Of a stretch of 64,000 nucleotides of DNA, positions 28,288 to 37,191 are shown one piece after another. Below the pieces are notes generated by a model. It was not told the origin of the DNA, did no database searches, and was given only the letters and a program-made list of their open reading frames with translations. Every line of letters starts with the position of its first letter. The stretch's first letter is position 1. The position numbers and the translations under genes were made by a program. The stretch lies in NCBI GenBank assembly GCA_022841825.1, contig JALHQT010000002.1, positions 62,001 to 126,000 on the forward strand. Direction: 5' to 3'. The DNA is from Anaerolineae bacterium. Lineage in GTDB: Bacteria > Chloroflexota > Anaerolineae > Aggregatilineales > Phototrophicaceae.

Positions 28288-29781
28288 TCACGGCGTCATC
28301 AGACTCTGGAACCACCCCGCGATATAGAGCTGCCCTACCCAGACGCCAATCGACACAACACCTGTCGCCGCCAACCAACCCGCGATCAGAAGCCCCGACT
28401 CTCCCCACGAGGGCGCACGGTACGCCGTCGAATGCGCTGCCGCAACGAGTTCTCGCCCGCGCCGCCCCATTCGCCAGCGCACCAGCAGGATCGACAGCAC
28501 GAGCACTCCGGCGAAAATGCCGAGGTCGATCAGGGTTTGGGCACCGCCCATGCCAAGGCGATAGAACAGGATGGGACGGGCAAAGTAGGCGAACGCGCCG
28601 AGCGGCAGACTGATCAGCAGGCAGACCAGCATCCCCTCCAGCGCCAGTCGGTCGGTGTGCCAGTGCATGATCGGCTTGAGGGGATCGCTGATGATTTCGC
28701 TGCGCCGCAGGTGACGATTCGCCACCCCCCACATCGCCATGTAGCCAAAGATGAGCAGCAAGACCAGCCACCACGCCCACCAGACCGCCAGCACGCCGAG
28801 CGGCACGAGTGACGAGACGACTGCTGCCACAATGCCCGCCCGACGGACAGCGCCGCGCGCCAACCCTGCCGCGCGCGCGTGGCGCACCGTCATAAGGACG
28901 CTGACGACGACCACGATTAAGCCGACGGCGACTGCCATCGGGTAGAAGCCGATGTCGAAGGTCGTCGGCACGATCCACAGGATGATGGCGATGGCAGCGA
29001 GCGCGGCGAAGGCGAGCGAGAGGCGCAGCGCCTTGCGCCAGGCGTCGGATGCGGGCAGGAGATAGCGCCAGACGCGGCTGAGGAGATAGGCGTGCAGGAA
29101 GGGCAGCGGCGGGAGCAGCAGCGCGGCGAGGACGACGCCCGCCACCGTCAGCGGATCGCTGAAGCCGAGCGGCAGCGCGCGCAAGCCGGGGATGTTCTGG
29201 CGCAGCTCCCAGGAGCGCGTCGTCTCGACGCCCGGCGCGGGACCGACGAGGATGCCCTCGGTGCCCATCGAGATGTAGATCGTATCGCCCGCGATGCGGT
29301 TGTGGTAGCCGCCCTGCCCGACGACGAAATAATCGACCGAGTCGCCTGTGCCGTCGTCGGTACTGCGATAGAAGAAGTCGCGGAAACCCGCGCGCGGGAA
29401 CACCCAGGTCTCGCCGCCAAAGAGTCTGCTGTATCCGGCCTCGTTCACTCTGCTGTATCCGCCCTCGCCCAAGTAGATTGAGGGATCGGGCGCGTCGAAG
29501 GCATCGGTCGGCGTCCACGTCCGCCCGTCGTCGGTCGAGGCGTAATAGTAGTCGCTTTCTCGGAGGGGTGGGGCTGACGTGGGACCATAATCGGGCGTGT
29601 AGTATTCAGACTCGGACGGCACAAAGCCGACCATTTGGCGCACGATGACGCGCACATGCCCCGGCTGGGCGGCATCCGCATCGACGGCGGCGACATAGAT
29701 CGTGTTGTACGAAATGCCGCCGTCACATGCCAGCGCCGCCAGAGCGAGCAGGATGAGAGGAAGAAGGAGACGTAAGCGCAT
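28288..29781 (-). CDS. Lipoprotein/membrane protein, tandem paralogue 1
   Basis: 497 residues. Lipobox LLALAALAC with Cys at residue 19, an extracellular domain of about 190 residues with W- and Y-rich strands and a sialidase-like Asp-box hint (YYASTDDGRTWTPTD, RSTDDGTGDSV), then seven or so membrane helices. It is paralogous to the gene at 29805: the N-termini, STDDG/SIDYG repeats and FSDPLTVAGVVLAALLLPPLP match. This copy has an extra C-terminal half of about 130 residues. Start: ATG at 29781. Function unknown. Confidence 0.65.
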   Translation of the reverse strand: MRLRLLLPLILLALAALACDGGISYNTIYVAAVDADAAQPGHVRVIVRQMVGFVPSESEYYTPDYGPTSAPPLRESDYYYASTDDGRTWTPTDAFDAPDPSIYLGEGGYSRVNEAGYSRLFGGETWVFPRAGFRDFFYRSTDDGTGDSVDYFVVGQGGYHNRIAGDTIYISMGTEGILVGPAPGVETTRSWELRQNIPGLRALPLGFSDPLTVAGVVLAALLLPPLPFLHAYLLSRVWRYLLPASDAWRKALRLSLAFAALAAIAIILWIVPTTFDIGFYPMAVAVGLIVVVVSVLMTVRHARAAGLARGAVRRAGIVAAVVSSLVPLGVLAVWWAWWLVLLLIFGYMAMWGVANRHLRRSEIISDPLKPIMHWHTDRLALEGMLVCLLISLPLGAFAYFARPILFYRLGMGGAQTLIDLGIFAGVLVLSILLVRWRMGRRGRELVAAAHSTAYRAPSWGESGLLIAGWLAATGVVSIGVWVGQLYIAGWFQSLMTP

Positions 29782-29804
29782 AAAGCAAAGACTCCTGGGA
29801 TCGG

Positions 29805-30935
29805 TTAAGGATAGCCGGTCATTGACCCTACAAAGAATCCTGCCACTACCCATTGCGCCCAAAGCAGTGAAATTGCCAGGAGGATGCCCACTACGATTGC
29901 GCCGAATGCGCCAATAATGCCATTGATGGGATCAAGTCTGACGACTTTCGGACGCCAATCCTCTGCCATCCCGGCAGACACCATGATCAGGATGATGCCC
30001 CACAACCACCATACACTCAGCACTCCCAATGGGACGATCATCGAGGCGATGATCGCGCGCGCTGTGGTGAAGCGGGTGACTTTTGTATCAAGGCTCGCTC
30101 TACGGGCATGTCGGATCGTCAAGAATGTACTGACAAGGACGACCACGATACTCACTCCGATAGCAAGAGGGTAGAAGCCAATATCGAAGGTATCGGGTAT
30201 TATCCACAAAAGGATGGCAGCAGCGCTCAGAAGTCCAAACCCGATCGATAGATCGAGCGCACGCCGCCATGCCTCCGCCGCAGGCATGAAGCGACGCCAG
30301 ACGCGGCTCAGGAAGTGAGCATGCAGGTAGGGCAGCGGTGGGAGCAGCAGCGCGGCGAGGACGACGCCCGCCACCGTCAGCGGATCGCTGAAGTTGAGCG
30401 CCAGCGGACGCAAGCTGGGGATGTTCTGCCGCAGCTCCCACGGGCGCGTCGAGCCGCTGCCTGGTGCGGGACCGGCGAGGATACCCTCTGTGCCGAGCGC
30501 AACATACATCACATCTCCTGCAATGGCATTACTCACTTCCCTTAGTGCTGGATGGAATGTGTCCGCCCGAGCTATAAGGGCAGCGCTATAGAAAAACTGC
30601 CGAAACCCTGCGCGTGGAAACGTCCACAACGTTTCACCCTGATAGACGAGGCTTTCGTCCTCCCAGGCGAGATCGAGGCTGCTGCTGGATGGGGCAAAGG
30701 CTGCCGTCCGAGTCCATGTCTGACCGTAATCTATTGACGCATAGTAAATGTCTTCAGCGGAGCGCGTATCTTGCGGAGGCATTGCTGGAATCTGATGCAC
30801 GATGATGCGAAGATGCCCAGGCTGGTCGCTATCCGCCGCCAGCGCATAGACTCTTGCAAACGCGGGGAAAGCAGGGCTACATGCCAGCGCCGCGAGGGCG
30901 AGCAGGATGAGGGGGAGGAGGAGACGCGGATTCAA
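29805..30935 (-). CDS. Lipoprotein/membrane protein, tandem paralogue 2
   Basis: 376 residues from a TTG start at 30935 (GGGAG 8 bases before). Same layout as paralogue 1: lipobox LLALAALAC, an extracellular part with SIDYGQTWT, then several membrane helices, but a shorter end. A 60-base stretch (30330-30389) is nearly identical to 29101-29160 of the paralogue while the sequence around it has diverged, which suggests gene conversion or strong constraint. Function unknown. Confidence 0.65.
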   Translation of the reverse strand: MNPRLLLPLILLALAALACSPAFPAFARVYALAADSDQPGHLRIIVHQIPAMPPQDTRSAEDIYYASIDYGQTWTRTAAFAPSSSSLDLAWEDESLVYQGETLWTFPRAGFRQFFYSAALIARADTFHPALREVSNAIAGDVMYVALGTEGILAGPAPGSGSTRPWELRQNIPSLRPLALNFSDPLTVAGVVLAALLLPPLPYLHAHFLSRVWRRFMPAAEAWRRALDLSIGFGLLSAAAILLWIIPDTFDIGFYPLAIGVSIVVVLVSTFLTIRHARRASLDTKVTRFTTARAIIASMIVPLGVLSVWWLWGIILIMVSAGMAEDWRPKVVRLDPINGIIGAFGAIVVGILLAISLLWAQWVVAGFFVGSMTGYP

Positions 30936-30950
30936 GAATACGCTCCCTTG

Positions 30951-31511
30951 CTATTCCGGCAGCCTCTCCAGCGGCAGGTCGCGCAGGCGCGGGTTGCGCT
31001 GGTCGCGCGGCGACATGACGGGCGACTGCGTGCCCCAGTCCAGCGCGATGTCCGGGTCGTCCCAGGCGACGCCCAGCTCATCGCCGCCATCGTAGTACTG
31101 ATTGACGAGATAAGTCAGTGTGGCATCGGTCAGCGCGCAAAAGCCGTGCGCCACGCCGACCGGGATGAAGACGCCGATGTTGTTGCTGTCGCCGATCTCC
31201 AGGACATGCTTCTGCATGTAGGTGGACGAACTGCGCCGCAGATCCACCATGCCAACGCGGATGCTCCCGCGCGCCACGTACCAGTAGTCGATCTGCCTGC
31301 GGTGGAAGTGCAGCCCGCGCAGGACGCCTGCCTGGCTGTCGGAACGGTTGCTTTGCATGTTCGACCAGTCGATCCAGGGGAACCACTCACGGCGGAACGT
31401 CTCCATAAAGCGCCCGCGCTCGTCGGCGAAGACGCGGATCGGGACGGTATAGACGCCCGCGATGCTGGGCGATGGGGTGATGTCGGCAGTGAGAGGCACA
31501 GTATTGGACAT
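30951..31511 (-). CDS. dTDP-4-dehydrorhamnose 3,5-epimerase-like protein
   Basis: 186 residues, RmlC-type cupin. Conserved signs: FADERGRFMETFRREWF (Arg/Phe), the substrate-site His in GVLRGLHFHRR, and GVFIPVGVAHGFCALTDATLTYLV. Catalytic His-Asp dyad is represented by HFH and ALDW. RmlC makes dTDP-L-rhamnose for surface polysaccharide. Only this gene of the rml pathway is in the window, so the true sugar is unknown; the family also contains other sugar 3,5-epimerases. ATG at 31511 has no strong ribosome binding site. Confidence 0.8.
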   Translation of the reverse strand: MSNTVPLTADITPSPSIAGVYTVPIRVFADERGRFMETFRREWFPWIDWSNMQSNRSDSQAGVLRGLHFHRRQIDYWYVARGSIRVGMVDLRRSSSTYMQKHVLEIGDSNNIGVFIPVGVAHGFCALTDATLTYLVNQYYDGGDELGVAWDDPDIALDWGTQSPVMSPRDQRNPRLRDLPLERLPE

Positions 31512-31579
31512 AATCGCTCGCAAGAAAGTACCGACTACTGAGTGCTGAGTGTGGAGTACTCTATCACGCCCTCCCTCGT

Positions 31580-31608
31580 TTGACACCCCCCTGTGCCACG
31601 ACTATAAT
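31580..31608 (+). promoter_or_regulatory. Consensus sigma-70 promoter of the LysM gene
   Basis: TTGACA (31580-31585) and TATAAT (31603-31608) with exactly 17 bases between them, 62 bases before the start of the secreted LysM protein. Both hexamers are perfect matches, which is rare in this GC-rich window and indicates a strong promoter. Confidence 0.75.
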
Positions 31609-31670
31609 GCAGCCCCGTGCTCAGGCGCTGCCTGGGACGATGACATGACAAAACAACGCAAGAGTAAACC

Positions 31671-33311
31671 ATGCAACGATGGCTCACACTCGTACTGCTG
31701 CTGCTCCTGTCGCTCCTTGGCGCGACAACCAGCAGTGCGCAGGGAAATCTGCTCCGCGATGGCGACTTTGAAGGCAGCTATACCTCGCGCGGACGCCCCG
31801 ACCTGAACATCCCCGCCGACTGGAACGTCTGGGTCGCCACTTCGCCGCGCACAGAAGCCTGGATGAATCTCGACCCGGTGGGCTTTCCCCACAACGGACC
31901 CGGACCCAACCCCCAGAGCGGCGCGCGCGCGATCAACCTCAACCGAGGCTTTGCAACCTTCACCACCGCCGTTTACCAGACCGTCGCCGTGACCAGCGGG
32001 AGCAACGTCATCGGCAGTGCCTATGGCTACCTGCGCACCTGTAACCCGCCAACCGGCTTCGATAACTGCGGCTCGGCGGTCGAAAGCGGCGCGTTCATGC
32101 GCGTGGGCATCGACCCCGCAGGTGGCAGCGACCCGAACAGCCCGTCGATCCTCTGGTCGAACAACGCCCAGCCGCACGACCGCTGGGAGCAGATGACCGT
32201 CAGCGCGACGGCGGCGGGCGCGAACGTCACGCTGTTCATATACGTCACGCAGCGCTTCCCGGCGCAGATCAACAATGCCTATTTCGATAACGCCTCGCTC
32301 ACAGGCGGCGGCACAGGCGGCAGCGCCCCTGCCGTGCCCGGCGCGCCGACCCCTGTCCCTCCGCCGCCTGCCAATGTGCCGTTCGTGGTCGCGCAGGGCG
32401 AGCAGGACGATGGCTCCATCCTTCATACGGTGCAGCCCGGCGATACGGTGGACAGCATCGCCGTCGCTTACGGCGTGACTCGCCAGGACATCCTGACGCT
32501 GAATGACATCCGCGACCCGCGCATCATCCAGGTCGGGCAGTCGCTGCTGATCCGCGCCGCGCGACCGACCAGCACCGGTGATGAAGCGGACGCGACCGAA
32601 GCCGCCGACGCGCCAGAGGCGACGGAAGCCGCCGACGCGCCCGCCGAAACCGAAGCGGCTGCCTCTCCCGAAGCGACGGAGGACAGCGCGCCCGCCGAAA
32701 GCACCGAAGCCCCCGCCGCCGACGCCACTGAAGACGCCGCGCAACCGACACCCGCGCCGCTCGACCTGGCGGCGCTGCCGACCGCGCCCGTGCGTTCCGC
32801 TTCGTCGGGCGATGTCCTGCCTGCCCTCGACCCGGCTGCGCAGACCGGGCAGATCTGCGCGATCATGTTTGAAGATGTCAATCAGAATCGCGTCCAGGAC
32901 GCGGATGAAGGGCTGCTGCCCGGCGGCAGCATCCTGCTCGTGCGCGGCAGCGAAGCCGTCGCCGAGTACACGACGGATGGGAGCGAACCATACTGCTTCA
33001 CCGACCTCGCGCCGGGCGATACCCTCGCAAGCCTTGCCGCGCCGGAAGGCTACGGCTTGACCACGCCGGATCAGCTCCAGCTTCGTGTTGCAGCGGGCGC
33101 GCGCGTCTCACTCACGGTCGGCGCGGCAGAGGGTGTCTCGCCGCCAGTCATCCCGGCGGATACAGGCGCGCCTGCCTCAACGACCGTCGAGACGGTTGCG
33201 CCAGCCGCCGCCAATCCACTGCTGGACAACCTGGGCTTGATCGCGTTGGGTGGCGCGGCGGTCGTGCTGCTGATCGGCGGCGGGCTGGCGTTCACGCTGC
33301 GTCGGCGCTAG
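31671..33311 (+). CDS. Secreted LysM surface protein with SdrD-like domain
   Basis: 546 residues, modular. A signal peptide (1-24), a jelly-roll or CBM-like domain (about 25-210, with NLLRDGDFEGSY and NNAYFDNASLTGG ends), a LysM domain (251-294: HTVQPGDTVDSI...VGQSLLI), a low-complexity Thr/Glu/Ala/Pro linker (297-385), an SdrD-type B domain (about 402-500; IMFEDVNQNRVQDADEG, calcium-type DxN/DxD) and a C-terminal membrane helix (523-543) with a basic tail RRR. It is probably anchored in the membrane with the LysM binding peptidoglycan or another glycan. Driven by a perfect promoter. Confidence 0.82.
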   Translation: MQRWLTLVLLLLLSLLGATTSSAQGNLLRDGDFEGSYTSRGRPDLNIPADWNVWVATSPRTEAWMNLDPVGFPHNGPGPNPQSGARAINLNRGFATFTTAVYQTVAVTSGSNVIGSAYGYLRTCNPPTGFDNCGSAVESGAFMRVGIDPAGGSDPNSPSILWSNNAQPHDRWEQMTVSATAAGANVTLFIYVTQRFPAQINNAYFDNASLTGGGTGGSAPAVPGAPTPVPPPPANVPFVVAQGEQDDGSILHTVQPGDTVDSIAVAYGVTRQDILTLNDIRDPRIIQVGQSLLIRAARPTSTGDEADATEAADAPEATEAADAPAETEAAASPEATEDSAPAESTEAPAADATEDAAQPTPAPLDLAALPTAPVRSASSGDVLPALDPAAQTGQICAIMFEDVNQNRVQDADEGLLPGGSILLVRGSEAVAEYTTDGSEPYCFTDLAPGDTLASLAAPEGYGLTTPDQLQLRVAAGARVSLTVGAAEGVSPPVIPADTGAPASTTVETVAPAAANPLLDNLGLIALGGAAVVLLIGGGLAFTLRRR

Positions 33312-33332
33312 GCAGAAAGAGGGACGTGCACG

Positions 33333-34049
33333 ATGGGTAGAGCAAAATACAACGGACGCCATCAATGGCGTCCCTACACGAGTCGAATTGTAGGGACGCC
33401 ATTGATGGCGTCCGCCGCTGTCATCGTCGCGATCCTGGTTTCGTTCGCCCGCCCTGCCTTCGCGCAGACGGGGGGGCAGTTCTGCGTGCGTGCTTATGAA
33501 GACCGCAACGGCAGCACCACGCGCGACGCCAATGAGCCGCTGCTTGTGCGCGATGTCGTCGTCAACCTGCTGGATGGCGATGGCGTGACGGTCGCCAGCG
33601 GCGTGCTGGAAAGCTCGCCGACGGCGGCGCAGGGCATCCTGTGCTTCCAGCGGCTGCCCGCCGGGCAGTACAGCGCCGTCGTGACGAGCGCCGACCTGAC
33701 CGCGACGACGCCGACAACCTTCAGCGCTGCCGTCAGCGAGACCGGGCAGCCCGTGGTCGTCGAGTTCGGCGCGCAGCGCGTTTCGGCGGCGATGCCGACC
33801 GCCGCACCCGCTGCCGCGCAAGCGTTCACCCAAGGCGATCTGGTGCGCGTGGGCGTGTCGGTGGGTGGGGCGCTCTTCGTCATGTTGGGAATGGTGGTTC
33901 TGGGGTTGATCTTTTACGCGATCTTCCTGCGCCGCCCCGCGCCGCGCTCAGTGGGCGCGACATCGACCGGTTCGATGCGCCCTGTCCGGATCGACACGAC
34001 CGAGCTGGAGATGGGCGACACCGGGAAAAGCAAGCCCGTCCGCCCCTGA
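33333..34049 (+). CDS. Secreted SdrD-like domain protein
   Basis: 238 residues if the ATG at 33333 is used; 214 if the ATG at 33405. The SdrD/Cna-B-like domain follows a signal peptide (MASAAVIVAILVSFARPAFAQ): FCVRAYEDRNGSTTRDANEPLL is the calcium-binding type start, as in the preceding protein. A C-terminal membrane helix (about residues 170-195) with a basic-rich cytoplasmic tail follows. Two inverted family A palindromes (33353-33414) lie in the 5-prime end; the second supplies the ATG right before the signal peptide. The gene follows the LysM gene by 21 bases and is probably in its operon. Confidence 0.72.
   Translation: MGRAKYNGRHQWRPYTSRIVGTPLMASAAVIVAILVSFARPAFAQTGGQFCVRAYEDRNGSTTRDANEPLLVRDVVVNLLDGDGVTVASGVLESSPTAAQGILCFQRLPAGQYSAVVTSADLTATTPTTFSAAVSETGQPVVVEFGAQRVSAAMPTAAPAAAQAFTQGDLVRVGVSVGGALFVMLGMVVLGLIFYAIFLRRPAPRSVGATSTGSMRPVRIDTTELEMGDTGKSKPVRP
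33353..33414. repeat. Inverted pair of family A palindromes inside a gene start
   Basis: Copy 1 (33353-33377) reads CGGACGCCAT-CAATGGCGTCC then CTAC; copy 2 (33390-33414) reads GTAGGGAC, arms GGACGCCAT/ATGGCGTCC, then CG. They are in opposite orientation, 12 bases apart. They overlap the 5-prime end of the SdrD-like gene and provide one of its candidate start codons. Confidence 0.85.
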
Positions 34050-34074
34050 GGGAGTGGTGAATTTCGCGGTCATG

Positions 34075-34152
34075 AACCTCACCCCGCATAGACTCAACAA
34101 CCGCGAGAGTCGCCCCCCTCTCCGCACGCGGAGAGGGGACGGGGGTGAGGTT
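34075..34152. repeat. Nested hairpin between convergent genes
   Basis: Outer arms AACCTCACCCC and GGGGTGAGGTT (11 bp) enclose an inner 11-bp stem CCCCTCTCCGC / GCGGAGAGGGG with a two-base loop (34115-34138). It stands between the convergent genes ending at 34049 and 34275. It may act as a two-sided terminator; the rest of the gap (34153-34274) holds a small GGCGGACA/TATCCGCC palindrome. Confidence 0.65.
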
Positions 34153-34274
34153 CCGGATGGAAGCATCTCCCCCTGATGTTTGGCGGGCGGACACATCTAT
34201 CCGCCCCTTCGCCTTCCTGCGCTGATCTGAAATCGATGAAGTCAGTGGAGCGGTAGATGCCGCCCCGCTGACCG

Positions 34275-35735
34275 CTATTGCGGTCGAAGCGTCAATTCTG
34301 CCAGGCACATCGCGCCGTTCGGATCGATGTACGTTAAGCCCAGGCTGCCGCCATTTTCATTTGCCTCAACCAGGACAATCTGATAGGTCATGTCAAAGCG
34401 ACCCTCTGCGCCGTTGTACGTGTAGTAGCCGAAGTCGTTTTCCAGTACGTAGACTTCGCCATCGACCGCGAGTTGGTAATTTCCATCGGGCAGGCTCTCG
34501 AAGGCAGCTCCGTCAAAATTGGGCAGCAATTCGCGCACGTTTTGTGGGCACATCATCTCCATCGGCTCGAAGACGACCGTCAGTTGCAGGTCGCTGCTGC
34601 CTGCGGGCGGTGGGGGCGTTAGCGTTTCACTCTGTGCGTCCTGCACATCCTGCCCAGGCTGCGGCTGCCCGGCTTGTCCCAGTTCCCCGCTCTTAAAGCA
34701 CATTTCCATGCCCGCAAAGCTGCCCCAATCCAACATGATCGTATCGACGAGCAGCGAGACCACAATCTGCCGCTCCGCAGACATGAATTCGTAGCGGGTT
34801 TGGTCGGCGGTGCTGGGGAACAGGGTGTAGTCCTCGTCCCCCACGCGCAGCAGCATGTCGCCATTCGCGGCATAATCGACGGCTGCTTCTGTAATGGCGG
34901 GCCTCGTGGCGGGCGTGCAGGTGCCGCTGTCTACCGTCCAGGTCACGGGATAGGTGGCAGGCGGAATCGGAAGCGGGGTTTCAGTTGGGGCGGGCGGCGT
35001 GCCGACGGGTGTGCTGATGGCAGTGGGCGTGAAAACAAGCATAACATCCGCTGCCGTCGTGCACACGCTTTCATCTGCCTGCACCAATTCAAAATAGGTG
35101 TCGGTTTCCATCGTGCAGCCGCCGTCTTCCTGATACACGCGATGCAGCCCGATCAGGTCAGGCGAAATGATGCGATATTCCTCGCTGTAGGTCGTCGCCA
35201 GCGAGCCGACGGTCGCCCCATTCTCGCGGATGAGGGCGCGGTCTGCTGTGATGCGTCCGTAACGGTCGGTCTCCAACAGTCCATTGGGAAAGTCATCGAC
35301 AAACAGGAAATCGCCCAGATTGGACTGGCAAACTGTGGTCAAATCGGGCATGGGCGTGGGTTCTGCGCCGCCGCCTTCACCGCCCGATCCAAAGCCCATT
35401 GCGGATGAACGACAGGTGCCGGTCATGGTCATGAAGGTATCGGTCTGCCGCCAAAAGCCCGGCGCGACACGACTGATGCCGCCCTCGTCGGTGGGCAAGC
35501 GGGTTGGAGCGGCGGTTTCTGTCACAAGCGGCACGATCAGGTCATCGTCTTCGAGGCTGGCTGAAGTGGCATCTGCCGTCACAAGCGGCACGATCAAGTC
35601 ATCGTCTTCGAGGTTGTTTGGATCAGCACTTGCTGCGACAAGCGGAACGATCAAATCCTCGTCCTGCGCGAAGCTGATGCTGACAGAGGCGGTGATGAGA
35701 ACGAGGATGGCAAGCAGCCATTTGACACTGGACAC
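34275..35735 (-). CDS. Secreted protein with N-terminal tandem repeats
   Basis: 486 residues from a GTG at 35735 (AGGAG 9 bases before). Signal peptide to about residue 24, then three near-identical 19-residue units containing DDLIVPLVTADATSASLED (residues about 25-75), a Cys-containing region (SSAMGFGSGG), a Pro-rich linker (TPTAISTPVGTPPAPTE) and a C-terminal strand-rich domain. No family recognised. The repeats look like a stalk or decoy segment before the folded domain. The strand between Cys residues may hold disulfides. Confidence 0.7.
   Translation of the reverse strand: MSSVKWLLAILVLITASVSISFAQDEDLIVPLVAASADPNNLEDDDLIVPLVTADATSASLEDDDLIVPLVTETAAPTRLPTDEGGISRVAPGFWRQTDTFMTMTGTCRSSAMGFGSGGEGGGAEPTPMPDLTTVCQSNLGDFLFVDDFPNGLLETDRYGRITADRALIRENGATVGSLATTYSEEYRIISPDLIGLHRVYQEDGGCTMETDTYFELVQADESVCTTAADVMLVFTPTAISTPVGTPPAPTETPLPIPPATYPVTWTVDSGTCTPATRPAITEAAVDYAANGDMLLRVGDEDYTLFPSTADQTRYEFMSAERQIVVSLLVDTIMLDWGSFAGMEMCFKSGELGQAGQPQPGQDVQDAQSETLTPPPPAGSSDLQLTVVFEPMEMMCPQNVRELLPNFDGAAFESLPDGNYQLAVDGEVYVLENDFGYYTYNGAEGRFDMTYQIVLVEANENGGSLGLTYIDPNGAMCLAELTLRPQ
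35510..35663 (-). repeat. 57-bp tandem repeat in a coding region
   Basis: About 2.7 copies of a 57-bp unit (19 codons, core peptide DDLIVPLV) encoded in the gene at 34275-35735. Adjacent copies differ at a limited number of bases, so copy number could vary between strains. Confidence 0.75.
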
Positions 35736-35928
35736 GTAGAGGACTCCTGTAGGTTCTGGCTGCTCCTCAGGACGAATGAGTCGGCTTTATTGGACATGCA
35801 AAGCCTGTTATGAGCGGGAGCATTGCTCCCTATTCAAGCATGTGGCACGAGTCTAAGTATCCTTCAAAGGGGGGAGACGGTATCGTTCTTTCGCGTGGAA
35901 GCGGTGTGTTCACGCCGAATTGCATCGC

Positions 35929-35957
35929 TTGCCAGCACGCCCGTTCTGGACTAGAAT
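35929..35957 (+). promoter_or_regulatory. Putative sigma-70 promoter of the radical SAM gene
   Basis: TTGCCA (35929-35934) and TAGAAT (35952-35957) with a 17-base spacer, 55 bases before the start at 36013. Each hexamer deviates from consensus at one position. Confidence 0.5.
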
Positions 35958-36012
35958 ATGAACATGCGTTCTTAATGCGCATGAAAGTCCGGAGTGCAGG
36001 CAGGCGGCGGCG

Positions 36013-37191
36013 ATGAACATCCACAAATCACTCGATACGTTCGACAAGCTGGCGCAGATCGCCGACGCGACCGAGTTCGAGCCTGCCGGCGACCAGCCTC
36101 AGGACGAGCGGCGCGCTTCCAAGCCAGGCAAGGAGCGCGAGCAGTACCAATCGCGCAGCCTGGCGGAGTGCATCACGCATGTCGCCACGCCCAAAGGCGC
36201 GATGCCGATGCTCAAGACGATGATCACGACCGCCTGCGAGCGCAACTGCTTCTACTGCCCCTTCCGCGCCGGGCGCGGCAAGACCAAACGAGTCACCTTC
36301 ACGCCCGACCAACTGGCGACCGCCGCCGCCGAGATGACGCGGGCGGGCAGCGTGCGCGGCATGTTCCTCTCGTCTGGCATCATCAAGGGCAGCGTGACGA
36401 CGCAGGACAAGATCATCGACACGGCGGAAATTCTCCGGCGCAGGCATCGCTACGATGGGTTTCTGCATCTGAAGATCATGCCTGGGGTTGAGAAAGACCA
36501 GCTTCTGCGCACCATGCAGCTCGCCGACCGCATCTCGGTCAACCTGGAAGCGCCGACGCAGGAACGCCTGGAGGCGCTCGCGCCCAAGAAGGAGTTCACG
36601 CGCGAACTGCTCGACATGCTGATGCTCGCCGCGCAGATTCGGCGCGAAAACCCGCGTATGAAGCTGGCGGGCAGCGTGACGCAGTTCGTGGTCGGCGCGG
36701 TCGGCGATACGGATGTCGAGCTTCTGTCGTTGAGCGCGCAGTTGTATCGTCAGGCGAACCTCAAGCGCGTCTACTACTCGCCTTTTCACCCGGTCAGCGG
36801 GACGCCGCTGGAAGGCGTCGCGGCGACCGACCCGCTGCGCGAACACCGTTTGTATCAGGCGAGCTTCCTGCTGCGTGATTACGCCTGGGAGGTCGAAGAT
36901 CTGCCGTTCCTTGGTGCAGGGGATCTGCGGCTGGACATCGACCCCAAGCGCGCGTGGGCGGAGGCGCATCTTGTGAACGCGCCCATCGACCTGATGACGG
37001 CGGACAGGACTCAGCTCATGCGCATTCCGGGCGTGGGTCCCGTCGCTGCTACGGCGATCCTCAAAGCTCGCCGCGAGCGACGCCTGACCGACCTCACACA
37101 GCTCACCGCGCTGATGCGCAGCGCGGCACAGGCAGCACCGTACATTCTCCTCGACGGGCGGCGACCGGAGCAGCAGTTGCGGCTGTTTTAG
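36013..37191 (+). CDS. Radical SAM protein of the DNA modification/repair (UDG-linked) type
   Basis: 392 residues. The radical SAM cysteines are Cys75, Cys79 and Cys82 in [12 protein letters not shown] (CxxxCxxC). The middle carries [15 protein letters not shown] and [14 protein letters not shown] helix-hairpin-helix at about residues 330-360 ([16 protein letters not shown]) suggests DNA binding. This is the architecture of the putative DNA modification/repair radical SAM family that is often next to a uracil-DNA glycosylase-like gene; no such partner is in the window. The precise reaction is unknown. Confidence 0.82.
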   Translation: MNIHKSLDTFDKLAQIADATEFEPAGDQPQDERRASKPGKEREQYQSRSLAECITHVATPKGAMPMLKTMITTACERNCFYCPFRAGRGKTKRVTFTPDQLATAAAEMTRAGSVRGMFLSSGIIKGSVTTQDKIIDTAEILRRRHRYDGFLHLKIMPGVEKDQLLRTMQLADRISVNLEAPTQERLEALAPKKEFTRELLDMLMLAAQIRRENPRMKLAGSVTQFVVGAVGDTDVELLSLSAQLYRQANLKRVYYSPFHPVSGTPLEGVAATDPLREHRLYQASFLLRDYAWEVEDLPFLGAGDLRLDIDPKRAWAEAHLVNAPIDLMTADRTQLMRIPGVGPVAATAILKARRERRLTDLTQLTALMRSAAQAAPYILLDGRRPEQQLRLF

